Translations under genes and position numbers: made by a program
The notes under the pieces: model-generated
What the model was told of the DNA's origin: nothing
What the model saw: the letters and a program-made list of their open reading frames with translations, nothing else
Database searches by the model: none
Shown here: piece after piece, positions 25,638-36,209 of the stretch
Numbering within the stretch: position 1 is the first letter of the stretch
How the letters are laid out: every line of letters begins with the position of its first letter
From: Gammaproteobacteria bacterium
Lineage (GTDB): Bacteria; Pseudomonadota; Gammaproteobacteria; Steroidobacterales; Steroidobacteraceae
Length of the DNA stretch: 64,000 bases
Assembly (NCBI GenBank): GCA_025350055.1
Contig: JANXYK010000011.1
Coordinates: 1 to 64,000 of the forward strand
Direction of reading: 5' to 3'

Positions 25638-26056
25638 GGGACGCAGCCCTGCAGGGCGCGCCGTCACCGCTCAGCGACGAGGATTTCCTGCGCGCGCTGG
25701 AGCACTGCGCGCTGCCGCCGGATGAATTCAATCACCGCGCGCATGTGCGCGCCGCCTACCTGTGCCTGCAGCAGGGCGATTTCGCCGCAGCGCTGCTGCG
25801 GGTGCGGCGCGCGATCCGCAACTTCGCCAGCCACCACGGGCAACCCGGGCGCTACCATGAAACCGTCACGGTGACCTATGTAGCGCTGATCCAGCAGCAC
25901 ATCTGCGAGCGCGGCAGCGGCGGCAACTGGGCCGCATTCGCGGCCGGTAATCCGGAATTGTTCGAGCCTGGCCTGATCGGGCAGTACTACTCGCGCGAAC
26001 AGCTGGCTACGCCCACGGCGCGAAGCGTGTTCCTGCTGCCACGCATTGCGCCTTAA
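25634..26056 (+). CDS. Conserved hypothetical protein (FNHRAHV motif)
   Basis: A 140-aa, mainly helical protein that I do not recognise functionally. Conspicuous features are the motif DEFNHRAHVRAAYLCL at residues 31-46, a paired basic stretch RVRRAIRNFASHHG, and GRYHETVTVTYVALI, in which conserved His and Glu residues could bind a metal or ligand. There is no signal peptide or membrane segment. It is translationally coupled by an ATGA overlap to the small ribbon-helix-helix-like gene upstream, and it is convergent with the DUF924 gene, with only 2 bp between the ends. Confidence 0.7.
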   Translation: MRDAALQGAPSPLSDEDFLRALEHCALPPDEFNHRAHVRAAYLCLQQGDFAAALLRVRRAIRNFASHHGQPGRYHETVTVTYVALIQQHICERGSGGNWAAFAAGNPELFEPGLIGQYYSREQLATPTARSVFLLPRIAP

Positions 26057-26058
26057 GC

Positions 26059-26691
26059 TCACTGCCCGAATCTGACGCCGCCGCCTACGAGCCAAAGTGA
26101 CTCCTCAGGCGTTGGCGTGCGCCCGAGCAGCGCATTGCGGTGTGGAAACCTGCCGAAGCGTTCGATGATGTCGAAGTGCAGTTGCGCGAAGCGGCTCACG
26201 CCGGCAAACACCGCGCCCATTTCCACCGGCGCTTCCGCGGCCAGCCGGCGGAAAGCCGCCAGTGATTCGTCCTGCACCTCGCGCGACTCGGCGTGCTGCA
26301 GCGGCATATAGAAGAAGATGCGCTCCACCGGATCGAGCGCGGCATCCGCGCCCCCCTGCATGCCGCCGAGCGCCAGCTCGAGTGCGGCGCGATCCTGTGC
26401 GAAGGCCGCGGCCGTGCCGCGGTTGAGATTGCGCGGAAACTGGTCGAGCAGCAGGATCAGCGCCAGGCGCCGGCGCGGGCCCGATTCCCAGCTCGCGAGC
26501 TCGCCCGCGGCGGCCTGATGGGTCAACACGTCGAAGCGCTGGCGTATCTGCTCGTCGGTCTGTGGCTGCAATTCAGGCGTGGCCGCATCGCCGAACCAGC
26601 GCGGCATGCGTTGTGCCACGGCATCGGCCGTGTAGGGCCGGTTGCCAAACCAGAACTCCAGCACTTCGTGGGCGCGGCGCGAGGGTTTCAT
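26059..26691 (-). CDS. DUF924 family protein
   Basis: A 210-aa helical protein of the DUF924 family. Typical segments are the opening VLEFWFG, RMPRWFGDA, ALILLLDQFPRNLNRGTAAAFAQD, and the end RFGRFPHRNALLGRTPTPEE. The fold is TPR-like and its function is not established. It has no signal peptide. The gene ends 2 bp from the preceding convergent gene and is followed upstream by another leftward small gene after 19 bp, so the three leftward genes between 26.0 and 27.9 kb may share transcription. Confidence 0.85.
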   Translation of the reverse strand: MKPSRRAHEVLEFWFGNRPYTADAVAQRMPRWFGDAATPELQPQTDEQIRQRFDVLTHQAAAGELASWESGPRRRLALILLLDQFPRNLNRGTAAAFAQDRAALELALGGMQGGADAALDPVERIFFYMPLQHAESREVQDESLAAFRRLAAEAPVEMGAVFAGVSRFAQLHFDIIERFGRFPHRNALLGRTPTPEESLWLVGGGVRFGQ

Positions 26692-26710
26692 GGGCGCGCG
26701 CCGCCAGCGG

Positions 26711-27091
26711 CTACTCGCAGAGACTCTCGAGGTAGCCCTGGGCCGCGCTCGAGAGGCGCTTGCGCGCCAGCGCGTGCGCCTTGGGCGCGTCGACCAGGTG
26801 CTCGAGCGGCCCGGAGACCAGCATGCGGCGCACGGCCGGATCGCGCGCCGAGACGCGCGCCATCTTGTTCAGCACGGTGAAGCCGCGGTAGATCTTGCCA
26901 CGGGGAACGCGGTTCGCTTCGATGGAGCGGGCCAGATACTGGCCGAAGCGGCTATAGAGGAAGTAGTCATCATCGCCGACCTGGAAGCGTGCTTCGGCGA
27001 AGAAATCAGGAAAATTTCTGGCGAGATACTCGTTGACACGGTGAAGACGGGGCCCAGGTTCGCTGATCGCGGACGCTTTGCGTTGCTTCAT
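26711..27091 (-). CDS. Hypothetical cytoplasmic protein
   Basis: A 126-aa protein of unknown function. A basic N-terminus (MKQRKA) leads to HRVNEYLARNFPDFFAEARFQVGDDDYFLYSRFGQYLARSI-like sequence, rich in aromatic residues, and a helical C-terminal half containing DAPKAHALARKRL. No signal peptide, membrane helix or cysteine cluster is seen apart from a cysteine next to the C-terminus. The ATG at 27091 is chosen; the open frame extends another 92 codons, but that extension reads across the end of the lysE gene in a low-complexity frame and is not credible. Confidence 0.65.
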   Translation of the reverse strand: MKQRKASAISEPGPRLHRVNEYLARNFPDFFAEARFQVGDDDYFLYSRFGQYLARSIEANRVPRGKIYRGFTVLNKMARVSARDPAVRRMLVSGPLEHLVDAPKAHALARKRLSSAAQGYLESLCE

Positions 27092-27225
27092 CTTGAGTTG
27101 CCACACCTCTGCATGGATCGATGCGGCGCGAAAGGTACGGCACAACGAGCACTGATGCAAGCGGCAAGTGCACACTCGCGGCGCGCGCACGTGCGCACGC
27201 TCGCGCACGCGCTTGCGAGTCGCGC

Positions 27226-27906
27226 TTAAGGCGCGTGGTGAACCAACAGCGGCTGCGCCATCCACCAGGCGGTGATCAGTATCAGCACCGCCATGGAGAT
27301 CGAGAAGCCAATGCGCACCGCGCGCCGGTGCAGCAGTGGGCGCAGGCTGGCGCCGAAGATTGCCCACACCACTGTGCAGGGCGGACTCACGATCGCGGTC
27401 ACGGCGAGCAGCATCAGGAGGCTGGCCGCCGGCGACAGTCCGTCACGCGTGACGATGCCTGCAGCGGTGACAGCCGCTCCCCAACCCTTGGGATTCACGA
27501 GCTGAAAGAGGGCGGCCTGCATGATCGTCTGCGGACGAGCGCCGCCCGTCGTGACCGCCGCGCCCTGTGCACCGGTCGCGCTCGCCGGCGCCGCCTCGTC
27601 GCCGCTCCAGCTCTCACGCAGTAGCTGATAGCCGAGCCACAGCAGGTACAGCACGCAGGCGATGGTGAGCAGGTCGGTCAGTGCCGGGTAGGCTGCGATC
27701 ACAGTGCCGACACCGGCATAGGCAATCAGCATCACGCCCGTGAAGCCGAGTGTGATCCCAACCAGGTGAGCTGTAGTGCGGCGCAAGCCGAAGCGCGCGC
27801 CCGAGGTGAGCAGCATCAGGTTGTTCGGGCCTGGCGTGATTGCCATGACGAAGGTGAATGCGGCCAGTGGTGCCGCAGCGTTCAATAGAGATGTCATTGT
27901 ATGCAT
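27226..27906 (-). CDS. LysE/RhtB-family amino-acid exporter
   Basis: Inner-membrane exporter of the LysE/RhtB superfamily, about 226 aa. The family signature near the N-terminus is AITPGPNNLMLLTSGARFG, followed by helices HLVGITLGFTGVMLIAYAGVG and LLTIACVLYLLWLGYQLLR. A charged loop with Ala/Gly-rich sequence then precedes LVNPKGWGAA, the second signature, and three further helices. Substrates of the family include lysine, threonine, homoserine and cysteine-pathway intermediates; specificity cannot be assigned. ATG codons at 27906 and 27897 are both possible. It is divergent from gltB, and export of surplus amino acids fits that setting, but no regulator gene is adjacent. Confidence 0.87.
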   Translation of the reverse strand: MHTMTSLLNAAAPLAAFTFVMAITPGPNNLMLLTSGARFGLRRTTAHLVGITLGFTGVMLIAYAGVGTVIAAYPALTDLLTIACVLYLLWLGYQLLRESWSGDEAAPASATGAQGAAVTTGGARPQTIMQAALFQLVNPKGWGAAVTAAGIVTRDGLSPAASLLMLLAVTAIVSPPCTVVWAIFGASLRPLLHRRAVRIGFSISMAVLILITAWWMAQPLLVHHAP

Positions 27907-27915
27907 TGACCGCAA

Positions 27916-28140
27916 AGCCGGGGTTTGTAATATTCGGGCGTAAGGCTGATGGGTGCAATTGGGTGTCTGGTGCGAGGGCTCTCTTGAGAGAGTCCGGACT
28001 TGAGTTTGTCCTGGGGGGGGTCGACCCGGGGCTCCCCACCGTAAGTCTCTGTTTTTAAAACGGTTGTCACCGACTCAGGGTGGCGTGGGACGAGGTGTCG
28101 CCCGTGGCGGCGCCTGCAGCCTCGCGCGGGAGAGCGATTC
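27916..28140 (+). promoter_or_regulatory. gltB upstream/leader region with palindrome
   Basis: A 225-bp region between divergent lysE and gltB genes, without a gene. It contains the inverted repeat CTCTCT-TG-AGAGAG at 27979-27992, a run of eight G at 28013-28020 next to GGTCGACC, and a T-rich stretch at 28050-28057. GGGAGAGCG before the gltB ATG is the likely ribosome site. I could not match the region to a known riboswitch. Regulation of glutamate synthase by a transcription factor binding the palindrome is possible but only inferred. Confidence 0.35.
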
Positions 28141-31100
28141 ATGGCCTATAAGAAAGAACGACTCGGCCCACCGCCCAAGCAGGGCCTGTACGACCCGCAG
28201 TTCGAGCACGATGCCTGCGGCGTCGGTTTCGTCGTCGACATCAAGGGCCGCAAATCGCACCGCATCGTCGAGCAGGCGATCGAAGTGCTGCGCAATCTCG
28301 ATCATCGCGGCGCGGTCGGCTGCGAAGTGAACACTGGTGATGGCGCGGGCGTGCTGCTGCAGATGCCGCACGGCTTCCTGCTCGAGGCTTGTCGCAAGGC
28401 GCGCATCGCGTTGCCCGAGCCCGGTCAATACGGTTGCGGCCTGGTGTTCCTGCCGCGCGATCCGACCAAGCGTCGCAAGCTCGAGATGCAGCTCGGCCAC
28501 ATCGTGCAATCGGCCGGCCTCACATTGCTCGGCTGGCGCACGGTGCCGACCAACAGCGCGACGCTGGGCGAGACCGCGCGCGCCAGCGAACCCTTCGTGC
28601 GCCAGGTCTTCATCGGCCGCGGCCCGCAGACCGGCAGCGACATGGATTTCGAGCGCGCGCTCTACGTGGTGCGCAAGCGCGGCTACAGCGAGATTCGCAC
28701 CTCGACCATCGACGGCGCGGAATACTGGTACGTGCCCAGCCTCTCGTACAAGACGCTGGTCTACAAGGGCATGCTGATGACCGAGCAGCTGGCCCAGTAC
28801 TACCCCGACCTGCAGGATCCCTTGATGGAATCCGCGCTCGCGGTCGTGCATTCGCGCTTCAGCACCAACACCTTTCCGAGCTGGGATCGCGCGCATCCGT
28901 ATCGCTATATCGCGCACAACGGCGAGATCAACACGCTGCGCGGCAATATCAACTGGATCAAGGCGCGCGAGGCGCTGTTCGAATCCGACCTGTTCGGCGA
29001 ACACATGAAGGAGCTGCTGCCGGTCGTGAATCCGAACGGCAGCGACTCGGCGATGTTCGACAACACGCTCGAGCTGCTGGTGCTCGCCGGTCGCTCGTTG
29101 CCGCACGCCGTGATGATGATGATTCCCGAACCCTGGTCGGCACACGAGACCATGGACGATTCGCTGCGCGCCTTCTACCAGTACCATTCCTGCCTGATGG
29201 AGCCCTGGGATGGCCCGGCCTCGATCGTGTTCACCGATGGCCGGCAGATCGGCGCGGTGCTCGATCGCAATGGCCTGCGCCCCTCGCGTTACTACATCAC
29301 CAAGGACGATCTGGTCGTATTGGCCTCCGAAGCGGGCGTGCTGGAATTTGCGCCGGAGCAGATCGTGCGCAAGGGGCGGCTACAGCCGGGCCGCATGTTC
29401 CTCATTGACACCGAGCAGGGCCGCATCATCGAGGATGAAGAGATCAAGCGTACCGTGGCCGCCGAGCGCCCGTATCGCCAGTGGCTGGATGAACACCTGG
29501 TCACGCTCGCGAGCCTGCCGCCGGCCGGTGAGCTGCCGCAGCCCAATCACGATACCTTGCTGCAGCGGCAGATCGCCTTCGGCTACACCTATGAAGACCA
29601 GCGACTGCTGATCGAGCCGATGGGCCAGAACGGGGTCGAGGCCGTGGGCTCGATGGGCAACGACACGCCACTGGCCGCGCTCTCCTCGCGCCCGCGCTTG
29701 CTCTACGATTATTTCAAGCAGCTGTTCGCGCAGGTCACGAATCCGCCAATCGACTGCATCCGCGAGGAGCTGATCATCTCGAGCGAGATGCTGATCGGCT
29801 CCGAGGGCAACCTGCTGCAACCGCGCCCGGCCGATTGCCGGCAGCTCGAGCTCAGCGGCCCGGTGCTGACCAACGAGGATTTCGCGCGCCTGAGGCGCAT
29901 GGATCTGCCCGGCCTCAAGATAGGCGTGCTGCCGATATTGTTCCGCGTAACGCGCGGCGAGCTCGGTCTGGTGAAATCGATGGAAGAGCTGCGCATCATG
30001 GCGCGGCGCATGATCGAGGAGGACGGCGTCAGTGTGCTGATCCTCACCGACCGCGGCATCAACAAGGATTTCGCCGCGGTGCCGGCGCTGCTCGCGGTCG
30101 CGGGCCTGCATCACTACCTGATCCGCGAGGGTTTGCGCACGCGCGTCAGCCTGGTGCTCGAGACCGGTGAGGCGCGCGAGGTGCACCATTTTGCGCTGCT
30201 GATCGGCTATGGCTGCAGCGCGATCAATCCGTATCTGGCCTTCGAGACCATGGATGGCATGATCGCCGAGGGCATGCTCGCGAATGTCGATCACAAGCTG
30301 GCCTGCAAGAATTTCGTGAAGGCCGCGACCAAGGGCGTGATCAAGGTGATGTCGAAGATGGGCATCTCGGCGATCCAGAGCTATCACGGCGCCCAGGTGT
30401 TCGAGGCCGTGGGCCTGCGCCAGGATGTGATCGACGAGTATTTCACCGGGACGGCCTCACGCATCGGCGGCATCGGCATCGACATCGTTGCGAAAGAAGT
30501 GCTGATGCGGCACAGCGCGGCGTTTGCCGAGAAGTCCGGCGAGTCGGTGCCGCTGGCGGCCGGCGGCCAGTACCAGTGGCGCTCCGGCGGCGAGTATCAC
30601 CTGTTCAATCCCGAGTCGATCCATCGCTTGCAGAAAGCGGTGCGTACCGGCAGCTACGCCACTTTCAAATCCTATGCCGAACTGATCAATGACCAGTCGA
30701 AGCAGCTGTGCACCTTGCGCGGCCTGCTGGATCTCAAACCCGGCGATGCGGTGCCGATCGACGAAGTGGAATCGATCGAGTCGCTGATGAAGCGCTTCAA
30801 GACCGGCGCGATGTCCTATGGCTCGATCAGCAAGGAAGCGCACGAGACGCTGGCGATCGCGATGAACCGCATCGGCGGCAAGAGCAATACGGGCGAGGGC
30901 GGAGAAGATCCCGAGCGCTTCAAGCCCATGGCCAACGGCGATTCGAAGAATTCGGCCATCAAGCAGGTGGCATCGGGGCGCTTCGGCGTCACCAGCGAAT
31001 ACCTGGTGAGCGCGAAGGAACTGCAGATCAAGATGGCGCAGGGCGCCAAGCCGGGCGAGGGCGGCCAGCTGCCAGGCACCAAGGTGTATCCGTGGATTGC

Positions 31101-32751
31101 CAAGACCCGCCATACCACCGCGGGCGTTGGCCTGATTTCACCGCCACCGCATCACGATATCTACTCGATCGAGGATCTCGCGGAACTGATCCACGATCTC
31201 AAGAACAGCAATCGCGAGGCGCGCATCAGCGTGAAGCTGGTGGCCGAGGTCGGCGTGGGCACGATCGCCGCGGGCGTCTCCAAGGCGCACGCCGATGTGG
31301 TGCTGATCAGCGGCTATGACGGTGGCACGGGCGCCGCGCCGCAGACTTCAATCGCGCACGCGGGCCTGCCCTGGGAGTTGGGTCTTGCCGAAGCGCACCA
31401 GACCCTGGTCTTGAACAACCTGCGCAGCCGCATCGTGGTCGAGACCGATGGTCAACTGAAGACCGGCCGCGACGTGGTGATCGCCGCATTGCTGGGCGCG
31501 GAGGAATTCGGCTTCGCGACCGCGCCGCTGGTCTCGGTGGGCTGCATCCTGATGCGCGTCTGCCACCTGAACACTTGCCCTGTGGGCGTGGCGACGCAGG
31601 ATCCGCGACTGCGCGAACGTTTCACCGGCAAGCCCGAGCACGTGGTCAACTTCATGCGCTTCATCGCGCAGGACCTGCGCGAGCAGATGGCGCAGCTCGG
31701 CTTCCGCACTGTGGAAGAGATGGTCGGGCGCGTCGATCGGCTCGAACCGCGCAAGGCGATCGAACACTGGAAGGCGCGCGGTTTCGATTTCAGCAATATC
31801 CTCTATCAGCCCGATGTGGGCGAAGAGGTCGGTCGCTTCCACACCGAGGCGCAGGATCACGGCCTCGACAAGTCGCTCGATGAGACCACGCTGCTCGAGC
31901 TGTGCCGTCCAGCGATCGAGAGTGGCAAGAGCGTGCGGGCGGAATTGCCGATCCGCAATGTCAATCGTGTGGTCGGCACGATCACCGGCAGCGAGCTCAC
32001 GCGTCGCTACGGCGCTGCGGGCCTGCCGGATGACACCATCCACCTGAAATTCAATGGTTCCGCGGGCCAGAGTTTCGGTGCTTTCCTGCCGCGCGGCATG
32101 ACGCTGCATCTGGAGGGCGATGCCAACGATTACGTCGGCAAAGGTTTATCGGGTGGCCGCCTGATCATCCATCCGCCGGCGGGCTCGGCTTTCGCGGCCG
32201 AAGACAACATCATCATCGGCAATGTCGCACTCTACGGCGCCACCAGTGGCGCGGCCTTCATCCGCGGCATGGCGGGCGAGCGCTTCGCGGTGCGCAACAG
32301 CGGCGTCGATGCGGTGGTGGAATCGGTCGGCGACCATGGCTGCGAATACATGACCGGCGGGCGCGTGGTAGTGCTGGGCCGCGCCGGTCGCAACTTCGGC
32401 GCCGGCATGTCCGGTGGCGTCGCCTACGTGCTCGATGAAGCCGGCGATTTCCCGGTGCGCGTGAATTCGCAGATGGTCGGCGTCGAGCGGCTGGAAGATG
32501 CCGAGGAAATCGCCGCGGTGCGCGCGCTGGTGCAGCAGCATCTCGAGCTCACTGGCAGCACGCGCGCCCGCGCACTGCTGGCGCGCTGGGATACCGTGGT
32601 GCCCGATTTCGTGAAGGTGATGCCCAGGGACTACAAACGGGTGCTGGCCTGCGTGCGCCGCGCGCACGATCAGGGCCTGTCTGGTGACGAGGCCATCATG
32701 GCCGCGTTCGAGGAAAACGCGCGCGATCTGACGCGTGTCGGTGGCAATTGA
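28141..32751 (+). CDS. gltB: Glutamate synthase (NADPH) large subunit
   Basis: Large (alpha) subunit of NADPH-dependent glutamate synthase, 1,536 aa, which transfers the amide of glutamine to 2-oxoglutarate with the GltD subunit. The class II amidotransferase domain contains Cys26 in HDACGVGF, expected to become the N-terminal nucleophile after propeptide removal. The central domain is followed by the FMN-binding synthase domain with [10 protein letters not shown] and [11 protein letters not shown]. The 3Fe-4S ligands are in [19 protein letters not shown]. The C-terminal GXGXG beta-helix domain includes [17 protein letters not shown]-like sequence. Length is normal for the family. gltD follows after 24 bp, forming the usual operon for ammonia assimilation. 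Confidence 0.97.
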   Translation: MAYKKERLGPPPKQGLYDPQFEHDACGVGFVVDIKGRKSHRIVEQAIEVLRNLDHRGAVGCEVNTGDGAGVLLQMPHGFLLEACRKARIALPEPGQYGCGLVFLPRDPTKRRKLEMQLGHIVQSAGLTLLGWRTVPTNSATLGETARASEPFVRQVFIGRGPQTGSDMDFERALYVVRKRGYSEIRTSTIDGAEYWYVPSLSYKTLVYKGMLMTEQLAQYYPDLQDPLMESALAVVHSRFSTNTFPSWDRAHPYRYIAHNGEINTLRGNINWIKAREALFESDLFGEHMKELLPVVNPNGSDSAMFDNTLELLVLAGRSLPHAVMMMIPEPWSAHETMDDSLRAFYQYHSCLMEPWDGPASIVFTDGRQIGAVLDRNGLRPSRYYITKDDLVVLASEAGVLEFAPEQIVRKGRLQPGRMFLIDTEQGRIIEDEEIKRTVAAERPYRQWLDEHLVTLASLPPAGELPQPNHDTLLQRQIAFGYTYEDQRLLIEPMGQNGVEAVGSMGNDTPLAALSSRPRLLYDYFKQLFAQVTNPPIDCIREELIISSEMLIGSEGNLLQPRPADCRQLELSGPVLTNEDFARLRRMDLPGLKIGVLPILFRVTRGELGLVKSMEELRIMARRMIEEDGVSVLILTDRGINKDFAAVPALLAVAGLHHYLIREGLRTRVSLVLETGEAREVHHFALLIGYGCSAINPYLAFETMDGMIAEGMLANVDHKLACKNFVKAATKGVIKVMSKMGISAIQSYHGAQVFEAVGLRQDVIDEYFTGTASRIGGIGIDIVAKEVLMRHSAAFAEKSGESVPLAAGGQYQWRSGGEYHLFNPESIHRLQKAVRTGSYATFKSYAELINDQSKQLCTLRGLLDLKPGDAVPIDEVESIESLMKRFKTGAMSYGSISKEAHETLAIAMNRIGGKSNTGEGGEDPERFKPMANGDSKNSAIKQVASGRFGVTSEYLVSAKELQIKMAQGAKPGEGGQLPGTKVYPWIAKTRHTTAGVGLISPPPHHDIYSIEDLAELIHDLKNSNREARISVKLVAEVGVGTIAAGVSKAHADVVLISGYDGGTGAAPQTSIAHAGLPWELGLAEAHQTLVLNNLRSRIVVETDGQLKTGRDVVIAALLGAEEFGFATAPLVSVGCILMRVCHLNTCPVGVATQDPRLRERFTGKPEHVVNFMRFIAQDLREQMAQLGFRTVEEMVGRVDRLEPRKAIEHWKARGFDFSNILYQPDVGEEVGRFHTEAQDHGLDKSLDETTLLELCRPAIESGKSVRAELPIRNVNRVVGTITGSELTRRYGAAGLPDDTIHLKFNGSAGQSFGAFLPRGMTLHLEGDANDYVGKGLSGGRLIIHPPAGSAFAAEDNIIIGNVALYGATSGAAFIRGMAGERFAVRNSGVDAVVESVGDHGCEYMTGGRVVVLGRAGRNFGAGMSGGVAYVLDEAGDFPVRVNSQMVGVERLEDAEEIAAVRALVQQHLELTGSTRARALLARWDTVVPDFVKVMPRDYKRVLACVRRAHDQGLSGDEAIMAAFEENARDLTRVGGN

Positions 32752-32775
32752 AGCAGCGGATACGACACACAGCAC

Positions 32776-34260
32776 ATGGGTAAGCCAACAGGATTCATCG
32801 AGTATCTGCGCGAACTGCCGGTCGATCGCACGCCGAAGGAGCGCGTGCGCGACTGGAACGAGTTCCATCACAACATGGAAGAGCGGCATCTGCGCCAGCA
32901 GGGCGCGCGCTGCATGGATTGCGGCGTGCCCTTCTGCCAGACCGGCAAGCTGATCAGCGGCATGGCCGCGGGTTGCCCGGTCAACAACCTGATTCCGGAA
33001 TGGAACGACCTGGTGTATCGAGGCCTGTGGCATGAAGCGCTCGACCGGCTGCACCTGACCAACAATTTCCCGGAGTTCACCGGTCGCGTGTGTCCGGCGC
33101 CTTGCGAAGGTTCCTGCGTGCTGGGCATGAACAGCACGCCGGTGACGATCAAGGCGCTGGAAAACGCGATCATCGACAAGGGGTTTGAGTCCGGCTGGGT
33201 ACTGCCGCACGCGCCGCCGCGCCGCACCGACAAGAAAGTGGCGGTGATCGGCTCAGGCCCCGCAGGTCTCGCGGCTGCGGCGCAACTCAATCGCGCCGGC
33301 CACCATGTTACTGTGCTTGAGCGCGCCGATCGTCCGGGCGGGCTCTTGATGTACGGCATCCCGAACATGAAGCTCGACAAGCGCGAAGTCGTGTTGCGGC
33401 GTATCGATCTGCTGGAACGCGAGGGCGTGAAGTTCCTGTGCAACGCCGACGTCGGCGAGAACGTCGAAGGCCTGCTGCTGCTGCGCGATTTCAACGCCGT
33501 CGTGTGCTGTACCGGCGCCACGCAGGCGCGCGAGCTGCCGATCGAAGGGCGCGAGCTCAAGGGCGTGCATCTGGCGATGGACTACCTCACCGCCAGCACA
33601 CAGGCACTGCTGAACGGCGGCGCGGAACATGCGGCCATCCATGCTGGCGGCAAGGATGTGATCGTGATCGGTGGCGGCGATACTGGCACTGACTGCGTCG
33701 GTAGCGCGATGCGCCAGGGCTGCAAGAGCCTCACGCAGATAGAGATATTGCCGCGGCCGCCCGATGAGCGCGCCGCCGACAATCCCTGGCCCGAATGGCC
33801 CAAGGTCTACAAGCTCGACTACGGCCAGGAAGAAGCGGCCGCGCGCTTCGGCGCGGATCCGCGCACCTATGTGACCACGGTGAAGAAATTCGTTGGCGGT
33901 GCCGATGGTGCGCTCGCGCAGCTGGTAACGGTGCAGATCAAGTGGGAGAAGAATGCCGCCGGGCAGTTCACCGCTGTCGAACAGCCCGGGTCCGAGCGCA
34001 CGCTGCCCGCGCAGCTGGTGCTGCTGGCGATGGGCTTCACCGGGCCCGAGCAGTCACTGCCGAAAGAACTGGGCGTGACACTGGATGCGCGCGGCAACAT
34101 GCAGGCCGAGCACGGTCGTTACACGACCAGTGTCAAAGGCATCTTTGCCGCGGGCGATTGCCGTCGTGGCCAGAGCCTGGTGGTGTGGGCGATCAGCGAA
34201 GGCCGCGGTGCGGCGCGCGAGTGCGATCGCTACCTGATGGGGAAGACCACGTTGCCCTGA
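32776..34260 (+). CDS. gltD: Glutamate synthase (NADPH) small subunit
   Basis: Small (beta) subunit of glutamate synthase, 494 aa, which oxidises NADPH and feeds electrons through FAD and 4Fe-4S clusters to GltB. Cluster ligands lie in [23 protein letters not shown] and [15 protein letters not shown] in the first 120 residues. The FAD-binding fold is [17 protein letters not shown], and the NADPH-binding fold is [15 protein letters not shown]. The C-terminal [19 protein letters not shown] contacts FAD. It lies 24 bp after gltB in the standard gltBD order. The TGA at 34258-34260 is followed by a convergent phosphatase gene 19 bp away. Confidence 0.97.
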   Translation: MGKPTGFIEYLRELPVDRTPKERVRDWNEFHHNMEERHLRQQGARCMDCGVPFCQTGKLISGMAAGCPVNNLIPEWNDLVYRGLWHEALDRLHLTNNFPEFTGRVCPAPCEGSCVLGMNSTPVTIKALENAIIDKGFESGWVLPHAPPRRTDKKVAVIGSGPAGLAAAAQLNRAGHHVTVLERADRPGGLLMYGIPNMKLDKREVVLRRIDLLEREGVKFLCNADVGENVEGLLLLRDFNAVVCCTGATQARELPIEGRELKGVHLAMDYLTASTQALLNGGAEHAAIHAGGKDVIVIGGGDTGTDCVGSAMRQGCKSLTQIEILPRPPDERAADNPWPEWPKVYKLDYGQEEAAARFGADPRTYVTTVKKFVGGADGALAQLVTVQIKWEKNAAGQFTAVEQPGSERTLPAQLVLLAMGFTGPEQSLPKELGVTLDARGNMQAEHGRYTTSVKGIFAAGDCRRGQSLVVWAISEGRGAARECDRYLMGKTTLP

Positions 34261-34279
34261 GGCGACGCGGTGCGGCCAC

Positions 34280-34834
34280 TCAGGGCCGGAAGTCGATCCG
34301 GCCTGGCGGGCGCGAGCGCGGGTCGTAGTGCAACAGCTCGCCGTTTTCCACCGAGCGACCGCTGAGCGCCAGGATGAAGGCCCAATGCGCCACCACCACG
34401 GTGCGCGCGCTATCTGCGTTGGCGGCCATGAACTCACGGAAGGCCGCGGCGCGGGCGATCGTGGCGCGCTCTGATTCCATCACTTCCGGCCACCACTGTG
34501 TAGGCAGGTGACTGAAGTCGTGGTGCGGGAAGCGCGTGGCCAGTTGCGCCGGTGAGCTGCCCACATCGCACACGAATACGCGTCGCTCGCGCACCTCCTG
34601 CATGACCCGCACCGTGCGCGACGGCGCGCCCAGCAAGGGCTGTGCGGTCTGCAATGCACGCGTGTAGGGCGAGACGATGACATGGGCGATTTGCGCATCC
34701 GCCAGCTGCTGCGCGGCGGCTGCCGCCTGCTGGTGGCCGAGAGGGGTCAGCTCCGGGTCTTCGATGCCCGGGTCGATGCCGGTGGCACTGTAGTGTACGT
34801 TGAAGTAGCTTTGGCCATGCCGGAGCAGATACAT
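34280..34834 (-). CDS. Histidine phosphatase family protein
   Basis: A 184-aa member of the histidine phosphatase (phosphoglycerate-mutase-like, branch 1) superfamily. The phospho-acceptor motif LLRHGQS is at residues 3-9, arginine pocket residues are in SPYTRALQTAQ, the acid/base glutamate is in the EVRERR segment, and the second catalytic histidine lies in VVVAHWAF. An unusual feature is a large aromatic stretch around PTQWWPEVMESE. The substrate is unknown; relatives act on phosphosugars, nucleotides or phosphoproteins. It is convergent with gltD and divergent from the glycosyltransferase gene 39 bp away. Confidence 0.87.
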   Translation of the reverse strand: MYLLRHGQSYFNVHYSATGIDPGIEDPELTPLGHQQAAAAAQQLADAQIAHVIVSPYTRALQTAQPLLGAPSRTVRVMQEVRERRVFVCDVGSSPAQLATRFPHHDFSHLPTQWWPEVMESERATIARAAAFREFMAANADSARTVVVAHWAFILALSGRSVENGELLHYDPRSRPPGRIDFRP

Positions 34835-34873
34835 TGCGGGGAGCCTGGGTGTCGGGGCGCTATTCTATAAGAA

Positions 34874-35653
34874 ATGAATCGCATGGCAGGGAAATCGACG
34901 GCCCTCACGGCCTGCATCATCACCTTCAATGAAGCCGATCGCATTGGCGCCTGCATCGAGGCGTTGCGTTTCTGCGATGAAATCGTGGTGGTCGATTCCC
35001 ATTCCAGCGACGACACGCGCGCCATCGCCGCGCGGCTCGGCGCGCGCGTGATCGAGCGCGACTGGCCGGGCTATCGTTCGCAGAAACAGTTCGCCACCGA
35101 CGCCGCCAGCCATGACTGGGTGCTGTGCGTCGATGCCGACGAGCGGGTCACGCCGGCATTGCGCGCCGAGATCGAGAGCCTGCGCGCCGGCGGCTTCGCG
35201 GGCGCCAGCGGTTGGACGATTCCGCGCCTTACCGATTACTTTGGCCGCTTTCTGCGTCACGGCAATGCCTGGCCCGACCGGCAGATCCGCCTGTACGATC
35301 GGCGCACCGCGCGCTGGGTGGGCTACGAAGTGCACGAGAAGATTGCCGTGAGCGGCGCAGTCGTGGCGCTATCCGGGCCGCTGGAGCATTTCGCCTATCG
35401 CAGCTTCGATGATCACCTGGCGCGCATGGACCGCTACGCTGCGTTGATGGCCACCGAAATGTATCGCGCCGGCCGGCGTTGCGGCGTGCTGCCGGTACTG
35501 TCCAATCCGGCCTGGCGTTTGTTTCGCGGCCTCATCATAAAGGGCGGCCTGCTCGATGGCTGGCGCGGCCTGCTGTTTCACATTGTCGAGGCCGGCTACG
35601 TGCGGCGCAAATACCTGCGCCTGTGGGCGCTGAGCCGATCAGGAGGAAAATGA
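34874..35653 (+). CDS. Glycosyltransferase family 2, LPS-core WaaE-like
   Basis: A 259-aa GT-A glycosyltransferase of the WaaE/KdtX type, which adds a glucose or similar residue to heptose in the LPS inner core. It has TACIITFNEADRIGACIEAL at the start, EIVVVDSHSSDDT, and the catalytic VLCVDADERVTPAL containing the DxD motif. HEKI in the acceptor region and the basic amphipathic C-terminus fit a membrane-associated cytoplasmic enzyme. A TATTCTATA sequence immediately upstream could be a -10 element, giving an almost leaderless message. No other LPS genes are adjacent, so its exact acceptor is uncertain. Confidence 0.85.
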   Translation: MNRMAGKSTALTACIITFNEADRIGACIEALRFCDEIVVVDSHSSDDTRAIAARLGARVIERDWPGYRSQKQFATDAASHDWVLCVDADERVTPALRAEIESLRAGGFAGASGWTIPRLTDYFGRFLRHGNAWPDRQIRLYDRRTARWVGYEVHEKIAVSGAVVALSGPLEHFAYRSFDDHLARMDRYAALMATEMYRAGRRCGVLPVLSNPAWRLFRGLIIKGGLLDGWRGLLFHIVEAGYVRRKYLRLWALSRSGGK

Positions 35654-35749
35654 ATTCTGGCATCCGCAGAGCAACTGGCCGCATGTCTACAACGCGGCTA
35701 ATATGGTTTCGCAGTGCGAGGATCGCATCACCTCAAGGAGTGTCCTGAC

Positions 35750-36187
35750 ATGCAAGTCAACAGCCAACTCAAGGCTTCCCTGCTGGGCATCTGCCTGGCG
35801 ATGTTGTGCAATCTGGCGACCGCCGCCGAGGTGCATGAAGCGGCCAGCGTCGAGGATTCGGCGGTAACCCTGGGCCTCTATGATCCTGAGCAGAGGGAGC
35901 TGCTGGTTCCCGTGTTCGTCAACACGGTCAATACCTGGCTGCGCAAGTACCAGCCGAAACTGCAGTCACGCAGCGCGAGCGGTGCACGCATGCAGGTGGA
36001 CTACCACGGCCTGTTTGAAATTGAGCTTAGCATCAAGGACAAGGAGTACCAGATCGCTGTCCGCCCCGCGGAAACGGTCACCAGGGAGGCGCGAGCCCAG
36101 CGCGTCGCTGCCAAACTCCTTGGTGGCGTGCAGAAGAACATGTCGAGCGAGCTGAGGCGAGGCGACGCCAGGTCCCGGCGTCGCTGA
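35750..36187 (+). CDS. Hypothetical exported protein
   Basis: A 145-aa protein with a good Sec signal peptide (LKASLLGICLAMLCNLATAAEV), so it is expected in the periplasm. The mature part begins with an acidic stretch (AASVEDSAV), followed by YDPEQRELLVPVFVNTVNTWLRKYQP and beta-strand-like GLFEIELSIKDKEYQIAVRP, and ends with a basic RRGDARSRRR tail. No family is recognised. The AAGGAG site eight bases before the ATG at 35750 decides the start. It lies between the LPS glycosyltransferase and a ParB-like gene, with 96 and 22 bp gaps. Confidence 0.72.
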   Translation: MQVNSQLKASLLGICLAMLCNLATAAEVHEAASVEDSAVTLGLYDPEQRELLVPVFVNTVNTWLRKYQPKLQSRSASGARMQVDYHGLFEIELSIKDKEYQIAVRPAETVTREARAQRVAAKLLGGVQKNMSSELRRGDARSRRR

Positions 36188-36209
36188 GGGAATCAGTGTG
36201 GACTGATGC

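Noticed and set aside
27092-27367. 92-residue N-terminal extension of the hypothetical gene at 26711-27091
   Set aside because: It runs across the end of the lysE-like gene, is Arg/Ala/Cys-rich, and the ATG at 27091 starts the ordered region.
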